Part shown: in pieces, positions 8,201-15,306 of the stretch
Position numbering within the stretch: the first letter of the stretch is position 1
How the letters are laid out: every line of letters begins with the position of its first letter
Origin: a virus
Strand: one strand, 5' to 3'
Length of the DNA stretch: 37,056 bases
IMG/VR virus record: IMGVR_UViG_3300046782_000441
Span: 1-37,056 of that record
Program-made: the position numbers and the translations under genes
The notes under the pieces: generated by a model
Told to the model about the DNA's origin: nothing
Seen by the model: only the letters and a program-made list of their open reading frames with translations
Database searches by the model: none

Positions 8201-10191
8201 GGCGTGCCGCGTGTAACGAGCGGATTGGTGAGCGTGTCCGATGGCGTGGGTTGCATGGCCGCCGTCTGCGGGCCGCTGGTATCAGCCACCACCTTGCCTG
8301 CCGCCTGAGTCGCGGTGTCTATCGCGTTATCGATGATCTTCAGCCCGCCCTGGGCTGCCGCTTGCGCACCACTCCCCAGACTGGAGAATCCTTCGCCGAT
8401 GAGCTGCAGCGGTTTCGGCGCTTCGACCGCGGCAGCCTGCTGATCCGTCGTGCCACCTGGTGCGGTGAAGCCGGCTTTCGTCACCGTCGTCACCGTCGTC
8501 GACGGTGGCGTGGTCGGGTTATCCGCCAGCAGCCCGCCCTGCACCGGGCCCATCAAACCCGTCATCTGCTCGGGCGTCATCCACTCGCTGCCGCCGCGCA
8601 GATCCATTCCACTCCGGCCCACGTGAAAACGATTCGTGGCGGGATCCCAGCCGTCGGCGGTGAAGTAATGGCCTTGCGTCGAGATCGTGACCGGATTACC
8701 GGTGCGCGCTTCATTGGCGAAGGTGCCCCAATCTGGGCCGCTGACGAGTTTTGTCGCGACGCCCATCTTGTCCATGAGCGCTTTCTCGGAGCCGAGGCCG
8801 GCCATGCCCGAGCCACTCGTCCACCCGACGGTTTTCGCCAGGTCGGTCGCTTCACGCAAGGTCGGATTGCGACCGAAGCGTTGTGCGAACCGGACAGCTG
8901 CCGCTGGTCCACACGCGGCGTTTGCTTCAGCCGCGGTGAGTTGAGAGTCACCGAACTGGCTGATGTCGCTGACCTTCTGCTGGACCGCCTGCGCGCCCTG
9001 CTGCACCAGTCCCGCCGCACGGTCGACGACGTTTGATCCAGCACTCGGAGCGGCCGGGAGATGGCTGTTGATCGCCTTGACCTGGTCGACCCAGCCTTGC
9101 GCCGGATAGCCCGGTTCATCGACGACGTAGCCGGCGTTGCGCAAATCGTCGACGAACTTCGCTGGATCGCCGCGGTCAGCCCACGCCTGCTTGTAACGCG
9201 GCGCGCTCGAGATGAGGTCAACGAACGACTGGAACGACTGCTCGGGGCTGTCGTAGCTCGCCCAACGTGAGGCACCGCCAGACGGGCCCTGGATGCTGAA
9301 CAGGTTGTTCTGCTCTTTGGCGGTCTGCGATTGGCCCCAGCCGGTCTCGTTGGCGGCAATCGCGATCATCACGTTCGGGTCGATGCCCGTCCGCGCCGCC
9401 ACTCGTGCGGCTAACGGCTGCAGGCTGTTGATGAACGCCGACTGTCCCTGGCCAACCCGCACAGGCGTCGCATCGGTCGCCGCGTTGCCTGAACCGAGCG
9501 GATTGGTAAGCGTGTCGCTCGGGGTCGGCGCGTTCGATGCCGCGGGCGCGGGCGGTGCCAGGAGCGACGTCAGGTGGTCTTGCAATTCCTGTTTGGTCTG
9601 CTGCGCCGCACCACCCAGGCTGGTCCAGCCCTCGCCGAGCAGCTTCAGCCCGCCGCCACTGACCTGGTTCAGGTGGGCGAGCAGCTCATCACGGGTGCCG
9701 CCGGAGTCGGCAGGAGCGGGAGCGGTGCCATCGCTCGGCACCACTGCTGGCGGGGCGCTCGGTGCCGGTGGGGCTGAAATCGCTGTGGAATCCGCAGGAT
9801 TCGGCACGGGTGAGCCACTTCCTGCGGACGGGGCTGAACTTGCGTCAGGCGGGGCCGCAGGCGCAGCGGGTGCCATAAGGCTGTCCAGGTGGGCCTGCAG
9901 TTCGTCCCGCGTCTGCTGGGCCTCAGGCGATGCTGGCTGAATCACCGGGTTGGTGAGCGAGTCGCTGGGCGTAGGAGCCGCAGACACTGCCGCAGGCTGT
10001 GCCTCAGCCGAGCCACTCAGTGCCTGAGTGCCTGCGATCAGCGGCACCGGCTCCGGTGCGGGCATCTGGATGACAGGATTGGTCAGACTGTCGCTCGGCG
10101 TGGGCGCTCGAGCCATGAGCTCAGCCAGGTGCTGCTTGAGCTCGTCGGCGTTCGCCGCCTCGTAGTCTGTGCGCAGGAGCGTTCCAGGCAC
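5206..10191 (-). CDS. Giant virion protein with muramidase-like and C39-like domains (DNA ejection)
   Basis: 1661 residues. The N-terminal 235 residues hold repeated units: ELxxHLxxL helices (four copies, near 17, 96, 168 and 202) and the phrase PTPSDSLTNP or PTPSDTLTNP (near 30, 73 and 222, again further in). Residues about 247-378 resemble FlgJ/glucosaminidase-type domains, with NETGWG at 281-286 giving a candidate catalytic Glu282. Residues about 410-545 resemble a C39-like cysteine peptidase (Cys427 in AACGPAA, His508 in TQGHYF). The last ~800 residues are long helical segments of the kind seen in podoviral internal virion proteins. Such proteins enter the cell with the DNA and open the wall. 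The domain calls are by eye; the overall role is inferred from position after the portal. Confidence 0.75.
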   Translation of the reverse strand: MPGTLLRTDYEAANADELKQHLAELMARAPTPSDSLTNPVIQMPAPEPVPLIAGTQALSGSAEAQPAAVSAAPTPSDSLTNPVIQPASPEAQQTRDELQAHLDSLMAPAAPAAPPDASSAPSAGSGSPVPNPADSTAISAPPAPSAPPAVVPSDGTAPAPADSGGTRDELLAHLNQVSGGGLKLLGEGWTSLGGAAQQTKQELQDHLTSLLAPPAPAASNAPTPSDTLTNPLGSGNAATDATPVRVGQGQSAFINSLQPLAARVAARTGIDPNVMIAIAANETGWGQSQTAKEQNNLFSIQGPSGGASRWASYDSPEQSFQSFVDLISSAPRYKQAWADRGDPAKFVDDLRNAGYVVDEPGYPAQGWVDQVKAINSHLPAAPSAGSNVVDRAAGLVQQGAQAVQQKVSDISQFGDSQLTAAEANAACGPAAAVRFAQRFGRNPTLREATDLAKTVGWTSGSGMAGLGSEKALMDKMGVATKLVSGPDWGTFANEARTGNPVTISTQGHYFTADGWDPATNRFHVGRSGMDLRGGSEWMTPEQMTGLMGPVQGGLLADNPTTPPSTTVTTVTKAGFTAPGGTTDQQAAAVEAPKPLQLIGEGFSSLGSGAQAAAQGGLKIIDNAIDTATQAAGKVVADTSGPQTAAMQPTPSDTLTNPLVTRGTPEPGSAQLTGQPAGGIAEPTGPAVLPSIGEAKDALLQGDTQGALDALNRAGTAISTSAPAQAIAENQANPPLAGAREAIANAPVLGGALGMARGPDLLSQDELLRTPEADTARAILEQMNRGAPVADADVAEATRTLLTSQAVAMTGEGFGRPGETGRPPSRPGAEEPAPGGTQILGPRGEVLSTVPAAPDATGLGAPSETARRVASTGPDAAEVARLRLDKFPEWLQPTIEDAARATDFAAEQRRGVIPNAQAEAMADQVGRKVEDWIAQSQPGKIFNTEETRALRNTVTAQAQLVNDLAKQVSDAAANGIVDDRLVARSVGEGDKLQALISVMEGNRAEWGRAGQAWQAATRLVDLPPGEAITQIYKSLGGRDNALEAVQHYNELVQSGAGPLQMANFWAGIKNPPAGVGDWLKALRYNSMLSGPRTVEVNAIGNALEIPWRLARDTGASFARGRPEELAPELSGLVAGLGKGNRAFMDTWTHGLTQEQLAAGELPNTLASRVRNPVGKAVAGAIDIPSRMLAAGDAWGSALAQSMALGRRAGVMASKEGLGGAAWKERVAELMANPSRDMLKEANAIAERMVYHGDMGRLGNALSEVQRVPVLGNAVLPFLRTVYHIAARGVDRTPVGAVGTAIDVARGKYGPLTRSNLREQLARSTVQEGADKGLVPLGERFGDNLMGSALTYAFYTKAQDGLITGAGPDDPEKRDMLKAQGWQPYSVKIGDHYVSYSNWGPIAESLSAVAGVAEAQQYAKTGASPVEVLVDEGKRTAKLVTEQSYLQGVGTLWKAFDDPQRYGGQSLGQFITSLVPYGSALNTLGQATDTVMRQPTKAKEGLGQYLSESVQARLPGLRQNVPVAQDQLGRPIPNEQSGAGALNPLRTTEVRSNVVLAELLRYGADVGEPPTSVRNVDLTPAEQRTVNEKAGGYIERNVQAVMADKDYQNADELGKQRALSRAVERGRMQAGGELLQSLSETEIRRRLDEGRAKRVPVPIGMGG

Positions 10192-10194
10192 GGC

Positions 10195-10713
10195 TTACAT
10201 TCCTGACGGTGGCAACGGCATGCCGTTCGGCCCGAGAATCACGGGCGCTGGTGCCACAGGAACGGGGGGAGGACCAGCGACAGGCACCGGCAGCGGAGCG
10301 GGTAACGCTACTTGAGGTGCTGGCATTGGCGGCATTGCTGCTGGCGCCGGTGCTGGTGCTCCTGCTGGTGGTCCTGCTAACGCGGTAGCCAGCTTGTTCT
10401 CGAGCTCGCCCGGCCGCGGTGGTGGCGCCACACCGGGCGCGGTGCTCGGCGGCTGGACACCGATGCGCTTCGCCACGTCCAGGAACTGCTGCGGGTCGCG
10501 CCTCGCTTCCTGTTGCAGCCAGGTGCGGTCGTTCGCCTGGTACTTGCTGCGGTACAGGTCGTCGATCTGCTGGTTGCTGACCTGCGCCATGTCGGGATGG
10601 TTCTTGTTGTCGCCGAACACACCCGTAGCGATCGCACCCGCGTCGCGGTGGATCTCGTTGGTGATCTCCGACTGGAGTTGCATGATCTCGTTCTGCTTCG
10701 GCGAGGTCGCCAT
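10195..10713 (-). CDS. Proline-rich virion-region protein
   Basis: 172 residues. The first 90 are charged and helical (for example SEITNEIHRDAGAIATGVF). The last 80 are a Pro/Ala/Val-rich tail made of PAP, PPV and PVP repeats, likely unfolded. It sits between the portal block and the giant virion gene, with a 3-nt gap to the latter. No family is recognised; a head-neck linker or internal virion role is an inference from location. Confidence 0.6.
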   Translation of the reverse strand: MATSPKQNEIMQLQSEITNEIHRDAGAIATGVFGDNKNHPDMAQVSNQQIDDLYRSKYQANDRTWLQQEARRDPQQFLDVAKRIGVQPPSTAPGVAPPPRPGELENKLATALAGPPAGAPAPAPAAMPPMPAPQVALPAPLPVPVAGPPPVPVAPAPVILGPNGMPLPPSGM

Positions 10714-10719
10714 ATGCAG

Positions 10720-10842
10720 TTACTTGCCCTTTGGCTCCTTGACGCCGCGGCGCTTGTCGAGTGCCGTGTCGCGCTTACTGCCTGGCTTGATGCCGGCCTT
10801 CTTGTCGGCGCGATCGTCCTTGCTCGTCGTGTACTTCGCCAT
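10720..10842 (-). CDS. 40-residue basic protein
   Basis: A short, highly charged protein (MAKYTTSKDDRADKKAG...) with about a third of residues Lys or Arg. Its ATG overlaps the stop of the portal gene as TGATG, which supports coupled translation. No known family; a nucleic-acid-binding or virion role is possible. Confidence 0.55.
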   Translation of the reverse strand: MAKYTTSKDDRADKKAGIKPGSKRDTALDKRRGVKEPKGK

Positions 10843-12818
10843 CACTGACCTCCCTGTTGCGCGCCCTGTACAACCTGCTGATACGGCGGCGGACTGACGC
10901 CAGCACCGTTCGGTGCCGCGGCGAGCGCGCCCAGGTCCGGCACGCCCCCAGCGCCTGGTGCGCCACCTTCGAAGACGCCTGGCTGCGGCTGCGCTCCCGG
11001 TGGGCCGCCCGGCGGCAGACCTGGTGCTCCGGCGGCGCCCATTTGCCCGTTGAGCGCGAGTTGCTCGGCCTCCTGCGCCTTCTGCAGCATGTCGCCGCGG
11101 CCCGCTTCCATGAACACTTCCGCGTCGAGCCACTTCTGGTACGCCGGGCTCGAGCGGATGCGGTCGCGGGCGATGCTGCGGCGGATCTCGTCGGGATTAT
11201 CCCCGAGAAACTGGACCGCCTCATCTTTGCCATACGTGCCCGCGGCGAGCCGCTCGTGTGCATATCGGGCCATGATCATGCGGTCTGTCGGGAGCTCGGC
11301 TTGCACCTCCCAGTGAATTCTCATCGGACGCTCGAGGTCCTTGGGCCCGAAGCCGATGAACTCCGCCGCGGCCTTGCCGGAGCCGACGTCGACGCCGCCG
11401 GAGAACACGTAGACCTTCTCGTTGGCGCGTTCGCGAATGAGCGTCCAGAGTTTCTCAGTTTGGCCCTTGAGCAGCGATTCGATGCCATGCCGCACCGGGC
11501 CTACTCGAGTGCGCGAGTAGCTCAGCACCTGTGAGATGGCGAAGCCCGCGCCTTCCATGCCCGAGAGCGTGGTCACTCGCGGTGACTCCAGGTCGCGGAT
11601 CGCGCCGTCGATGAGCGCCATGTGCTTTTCGAGCGTGGCCGCGTCGGGATACTGGATACGCTGCAATTGTCGACCTGGCGGCAGGTTCAGAATCTCACCA
11701 GGATGAACGGTCGGGTCGGTTTCCTTCGGCAGACCGTCGTCGCCGATGATCTGCGACGCGGGCGTGTCGCCGTAGGTAACCAGCGGAGAGAGCAGGTCGC
11801 GAGCAACATATTGGGCGTGCATCGCGCGCAGGTACTGCCGATATTGGACGAGCCACAGCTTGGTCCGCCCGATGCCCCAGCCGACCTTGCGGGTCCTCCA
11901 GTGCGACATCATCAGCCCTGGAGCGAAGTCGTACGGCACGCCGAAGCTGTACTTGTGTTTGAACTGCTTGACGATGTAGCCCGTCTTGTCGCCGTTGTAG
12001 TTCTGGCCGCAAATCGCGTATGAGCACCACAGGTCATCCCAGTGCTCGAGGAACGTCACCGTGGCAAGCGGGTTGCGCGAGGCTTCGATGATGTTCTGCG
12101 CCTGGCCGAGCTCCTCGGGCACGATGTCGCCTTTGCCATCCAGGCCGAGCCGGTATCGACGGAAGGCCGTGCGCAGCGGCATCTCGCTGACCTCGAGCAC
12201 CTCGCACAGATAGCCATTGCTCCATTGTGGGTAGACCGACCGCGGGTCGACGCAGCGCCACACGAACGGCGGCCCGGCGCGCTTCTTCGCTTCCTCGGTC
12301 ATCTTGTCGTACGCGATATAGGCCTCGGTCGGGTCGCCCGATTTGGGTGAGGGGACACCGTAGCGTTCGGACCACAGGTCAGACTGCCACAGGATCTTGG
12401 CCCATCCGCCGCCATCGTTCAGCGTGGCGTCGGTAACCTGGGTCATGGTGTCGGAGCCGGGCTCGCGCGTGCCGCACTCCCAGAGCGTCTCCTCGGTGAA
12501 GTGCTCGAGCTTGCTCGCGACGGTCTGGGCGGTGTCACCCTCACCGCCGACAATGCTCAACTTCGGGCGCTCGAGGGTCAGGATGGCGGTCTGCTGGAAC
12601 GCTTCCTCCGTGATGTCTGGGTCGCGGGGATCGACGTGGACAAGCAAAAAATCCTTGTCGGCTTCGGAGAGTGCGGGCCGTCGCATCTCGCGCTGCTCGC
12701 GGACCAGGTCGATGTCGTTGTCCTGCTGCAGGTACTGGTCGCCCAGCGACGTCTGCAGGTCGGTCAGGTAGCCCGACTCAGGCGCCTTCAGGTCCTTCTT
12801 CGAGCGATCGATGGGCAT
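10842..12818 (-). CDS. Portal protein
   Basis: About 658 residues, the size range of podoviral portal proteins, which form the 12-subunit ring through which DNA is packed and ejected. The sequence is rich in Trp and Tyr in the middle (for example HWDDLWCSYAICGQNYNGD). It has a long helical region near 400-500 (IDGAIRDLESPRVTTLSG, then AGFAISQVLSYSRTRVGPV) like the portal stem and crown, and a low-complexity Gly/Pro/Gln tail from about 580. The order small terminase, large terminase, two tiny genes, portal supports the call. I prefer the ATG at 12818 over the in-frame GTG at 12836, which lies next to a perfect palindrome. Neither has a clear ribosome site. Confidence 0.8.
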   Translation of the reverse strand: MPIDRSKKDLKAPESGYLTDLQTSLGDQYLQQDNDIDLVREQREMRRPALSEADKDFLLVHVDPRDPDITEEAFQQTAILTLERPKLSIVGGEGDTAQTVASKLEHFTEETLWECGTREPGSDTMTQVTDATLNDGGGWAKILWQSDLWSERYGVPSPKSGDPTEAYIAYDKMTEEAKKRAGPPFVWRCVDPRSVYPQWSNGYLCEVLEVSEMPLRTAFRRYRLGLDGKGDIVPEELGQAQNIIEASRNPLATVTFLEHWDDLWCSYAICGQNYNGDKTGYIVKQFKHKYSFGVPYDFAPGLMMSHWRTRKVGWGIGRTKLWLVQYRQYLRAMHAQYVARDLLSPLVTYGDTPASQIIGDDGLPKETDPTVHPGEILNLPPGRQLQRIQYPDAATLEKHMALIDGAIRDLESPRVTTLSGMEGAGFAISQVLSYSRTRVGPVRHGIESLLKGQTEKLWTLIRERANEKVYVFSGGVDVGSGKAAAEFIGFGPKDLERPMRIHWEVQAELPTDRMIMARYAHERLAAGTYGKDEAVQFLGDNPDEIRRSIARDRIRSSPAYQKWLDAEVFMEAGRGDMLQKAQEAEQLALNGQMGAAGAPGLPPGGPPGAQPQPGVFEGGAPGAGGVPDLGALAAAPNGAGVSPPPYQQVVQGAQQGGQ

Positions 12819-12821
12819 AGA

Positions 12822-12835
12822 TGGACGCGCGTCCA
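12822..12835. repeat. 14-bp perfect palindrome at the portal start
   Basis: TGGACGCGCGTCCA reads the same on both strands and lies between the two possible portal start codons. It could be a protein-binding site or a small hairpin affecting which start is used; no further support is visible. Confidence 0.4.
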
Positions 12836-12848
12836 CTTTACGCCATCG

Positions 12849-13028
12849 TCACGCGGCGCGGAACCAGTGCGGTTCGACATGCTCGAGTGGGCGGTTCACC
12901 GTGTCGGCCACCCACGCGGCGTAGTCGTCCTGGCGCTCGTCCATCGCTGCGAGACACGCCATCAAGCCGACCAGCACGTCGAGCCCGGCCAGCAAGTCCT
13001 CGCGCTCGAGTTGCTCGTCAGGGCTCAC
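12849..13028 (-). CDS. Small acidic protein between terminase and portal
   Basis: 59 residues from a GTG at 13028 (SPDEQLEREDLLAG...). It is acidic and helical, ending in PHWFRAA. The GTG lies inside the end of the preceding 35-residue gene (11-nt overlap). No family is recognised. Small acidic proteins at this position can be head-assembly factors, but nothing in the sequence shows this. Confidence 0.5.
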   Translation of the reverse strand: MSPDEQLEREDLLAGLDVLVGLMACLAAMDERQDDYAAWVADTVNRPLEHVEPHWFRAA

Positions 13029-13125
13029 GTAGCCACCGGAACAGGCGACTTGCCAGGACGCCCCCGAGCACACTCACGCCGGTCCAAGCGCCGAGCGCGA
13101 CCAGCGCCCACATCCACCACTCCAT
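13018..13125 (-). CDS. 35-residue single-span membrane protein
   Basis: MEWWMWALVALGAWTGVSVL is followed by a second hydrophobic part and a basic end (LASRLFRWLREP). It is one transmembrane helix with positive charges on the C-terminal side. The ATG overlaps the stop of the large terminase (TGATG) and its end overlaps the next GTG start, so it fits exactly in the operon. Function is unknown; it is small enough to be overlooked by gene callers. Confidence 0.5.
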   Translation of the reverse strand: MEWWMWALVALGAWTGVSVLGGVLASRLFRWLREP

Positions 13126-14375
13126 CACCGTCGACGCCCGCCGGCGAAGGCGTAGCTCGAGCGCGCCGGCAGCGGGTGCTCTTCGCGCTGGGCCCCGAGA
13201 TACGCCAGGCCGAGCGCAATCACCGTGTCGTCGTGCTGGCCCTGCGGCGCCCCGTAGCGCAGCATGCCGCTTGGCAAGACCTGTGCTTCATAACCGAGCA
13301 GCTCGCTCTGCTGGACAGCGTCGTCCAGCAGGGTGAGGTCGCCCCGTTCGATGGCAAGGCCTAGACTCTGCACGAGCGCGGCCTTGCTGGCGTTGGTGGC
13401 CTCCCAGGCCCACACTGGCAGGGCCGCTCTCGCCCTGCCCAGGAGTCGCGCGTAGCCCGTCTGCAAGCGTTCGGTGAGCGGGCCGCCCATGCTGTTGTGC
13501 TCGGCCACGACCAGGACCGGGTGATACAGCTCGCACCAGCGATGCAAGCGTTCGGTCTGGAGCTCGTAGTCGATTTCGCTGAAGCGGTCGAGTGCGGCCT
13601 GCTCCATGTACGTGGCGTCGATCACGCTGATCGCGGTGAAATCGTTCGTGCGCCCCCAATCCACACCGATCACGTATTGGTGTCCACGCGCCGGCTCCGC
13701 CGGCTGGAGTCGGGAGACCGCATCCACGCCGCGGAATACCCCCGCTCCATCCAGTTGGATGAACTGTGCGAGAAATTCCTGCGCAAAGGTCCGCTCCGGA
13801 AGCTCGCGCCGTGCCGCCTCGATCTCCTCCGCCGTAATGTACGGCGACGCGCTCGAGGGCAGTTGCCACGAGCGCCAGTCTTCCTGGAGTGGGTCCTGGC
13901 CGAGTTGGTAGAGCGCATGGAACGCATCGAGCCCGCGCGGTGTGCTGAGAAACCACGCGTCGCCGCCGAGCACGCTCAATGTCGGACGGAGTGATGCCTG
14001 CCAGACCGTGTCCAGGTCGCGCACCAATGCAGCCTCGTCGACGACGATACGGTTGTACTTGCGGCCGCGTGCCGCGTCGGGATCGTCAAGCGACCAGCAC
14101 TCCACCGCTCCACCGTTGCTTGCAGCGATGCGGTGCTGTTGCTCGCTTTTCTCAGCGGTAATCGGCTCGAGCACCGCTCGCAATTGGCGCCACACCTCGT
14201 CGAGATACTTGTACGTGGGCGCCATCCAGGCACATGTCTCGCCAGCCTGCACGCCCTCCGCCACGAGCCTGATGCCGAGCGTGGTCTTGCCCATCTGCCG
14301 ACCACAGGCCGCGACGTTGAACCGCCGCTTCTCAGACAGCATCGTCTGCTGCGCCATGTGCAAGTTGGGAAGCAC
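13125..14375 (-). CDS. terL: Large terminase subunit (packaging ATPase and nuclease)
   Basis: The motor that pumps DNA into the prohead and cuts it. The ATPase shows an adenine-binding LHMAQQ-type segment, Walker A GRQMGKTT (residues 25-32 from the GTG used here), Walker B VVDEA (111-115) and the coupling motif FLSTPRG (about 142-148). The nuclease domain begins at GVDWGRTNDF with candidate catalytic Asp239. The open frame extends to a start at 14612, but that would bury 280 nt inside the small terminase gene and adds low-complexity sequence. GTG 14375 or ATG 14357 are more likely starts. No good ribosome site is seen, so translational coupling is probable. Confidence 0.93.
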   Translation of the reverse strand: MLPNLHMAQQTMLSEKRRFNVAACGRQMGKTTLGIRLVAEGVQAGETCAWMAPTYKYLDEVWRQLRAVLEPITAEKSEQQHRIAASNGGAVECWSLDDPDAARGRKYNRIVVDEAALVRDLDTVWQASLRPTLSVLGGDAWFLSTPRGLDAFHALYQLGQDPLQEDWRSWQLPSSASPYITAEEIEAARRELPERTFAQEFLAQFIQLDGAGVFRGVDAVSRLQPAEPARGHQYVIGVDWGRTNDFTAISVIDATYMEQAALDRFSEIDYELQTERLHRWCELYHPVLVVAEHNSMGGPLTERLQTGYARLLGRARAALPVWAWEATNASKAALVQSLGLAIERGDLTLLDDAVQQSELLGYEAQVLPSGMLRYGAPQGQHDDTVIALGLAYLGAQREEHPLPARSSYAFAGGRRR

Positions 14376-14760
14376 CAGGGGCAAGTGCGGAAGGTTCGGG
14401 TTCGACTGGTCTGAGTCCGGCGAGAAGTCGAAGGGTGGTATCGCGTTCAACCGCAACCAACTGGGCAAGCTCGGCGGCTGATTGTTTTTCAAGCCACTCA
14501 GGGCGAGCTGCTGCCTGTAGTTGAGCCTGAATCGTGGTGACGTGGGTAGCGATGAGGTCAAGAATCCAGTCGCCGATCGTCTCGGGGTCGCGCGCGCGTT
14601 GCTCGGTTGCAACTGGTTGCAACGGTTCGGCCGCCCAACGTGACACCAGGCTCTTGTCGATGCCGTATTGCTTGGCTACTTGGGCAATCGACATCCCTGC
14701 CAGGACGGCCGCGACGACCTGGGCGCGCAGTTCGGGCGAATGCGCAACGCCCCGCGGCAT
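14332..14760 (-). CDS. terS: Small terminase subunit (DNA-binding)
   Basis: 142 residues. An N-terminal helix-turn-helix is visible at about residues 8-42 (AQVVAAVLAGMSIAQVAKQY followed by GIDKSLVSRW), as in terminase small subunits and transposase-like HTH proteins. A helical oligomerisation region with a long amphipathic segment (about 60-118) follows, then a short unstructured tail. Small terminases recognise the packaging start site and load the large subunit, whose gene follows directly with an overlap. The role follows from the HTH plus position; the fold alone would also suit a generic transposase-type DNA-binding protein. Confidence 0.8.
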   Translation of the reverse strand: MPRGVAHSPELRAQVVAAVLAGMSIAQVAKQYGIDKSLVSRWAAEPLQPVATEQRARDPETIGDWILDLIATHVTTIQAQLQAAARPEWLEKQSAAELAQLVAVERDTTLRLLAGLRPVEPEPSALAPGASQLAHGAADDAV

Positions 14761-14763
14761 GGC

Positions 14764-15306
14764 TCACCGCGCCGTCTTGCGTACGATCGCAAAGCTCGTG
14801 AGGTCCGGAGGGTCTTCGTCAGTGGCGTCATGGTGGTACTGGAAGTGCAGCGGAGACGTCAGACCTCGCTCGCAGCGGCGCTGGATCTCACGGCTCGCGA
14901 GTTGCTCGACGTTGACCAGGCCGCGGTTACTGAACAGCTCGCGATCCCAGCGTGAGATGGCGTAGAAACAATCCTCGGGACGATAGATCAGGCACCGTCC
15001 AGGGATGCGATACACCACGCGAACAACGCAACTGGCAAGGATCTGCTCATCGCGCCACGTGTCCCGAGCAATCTGAGCGCGAGAGCTATGGAAATCGTAG
15101 CCGTCGCACTCGAAGCCAATGTCGTTGAACACGAAGTCGAGACGAAAGGGCCCAGCGGGCACCTGGGTCTGCAGCCAGAGACCACGACGGAAATATTTCG
15201 TCGCGTGGTGGGCGAAGGCGTGCTCGATGGGGCTTTCATACACACCCGGCTCGATCGTCGGCTGCGGTTCGCGGAGCTGCGCCAAGACGTCCGCCAAGTG
15301 GGTCAC
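14764..15306 (-). CDS. DUF559/Vsr-like restriction-fold endonuclease
   Basis: 180 residues. SPIEHAF (Glu28), PFRLDFVF (Asp57) and GFECDGYDFH (Glu66, Asp68) give the E...D...ExD pattern of DUF559 and Vsr-like nucleases in the PD-(D/E)XK superfamily. Members act on DNA as repair, mismatch or homing nucleases. Here the gene sits between the replication protein and the small terminase, overlapping the former by 4 nt and leaving 3 nt to the latter. A role in cutting or processing DNA before packaging, or in host DNA breakdown, is an inference. An aromatic-rich C-terminal part (FQYHHDATDEDPPDL) is not explained by the family. Confidence 0.7.
   Translation of the reverse strand: MTHLADVLAQLREPQPTIEPGVYESPIEHAFAHHATKYFRRGLWLQTQVPAGPFRLDFVFNDIGFECDGYDFHSSRAQIARDTWRDEQILASCVVRVVYRIPGRCLIYRPEDCFYAISRWDRELFSNRGLVNVEQLASREIQRRCERGLTSPLHFQYHHDATDEDPPDLTSFAIVRKTAR

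Noticed and set aside
13125-14612. Large terminase starting at 14612
   Set aside because: This would bury 280 nt in the small terminase gene and adds unlike sequence before the ATPase start. GTG 14375 or ATG 14357 fit better.
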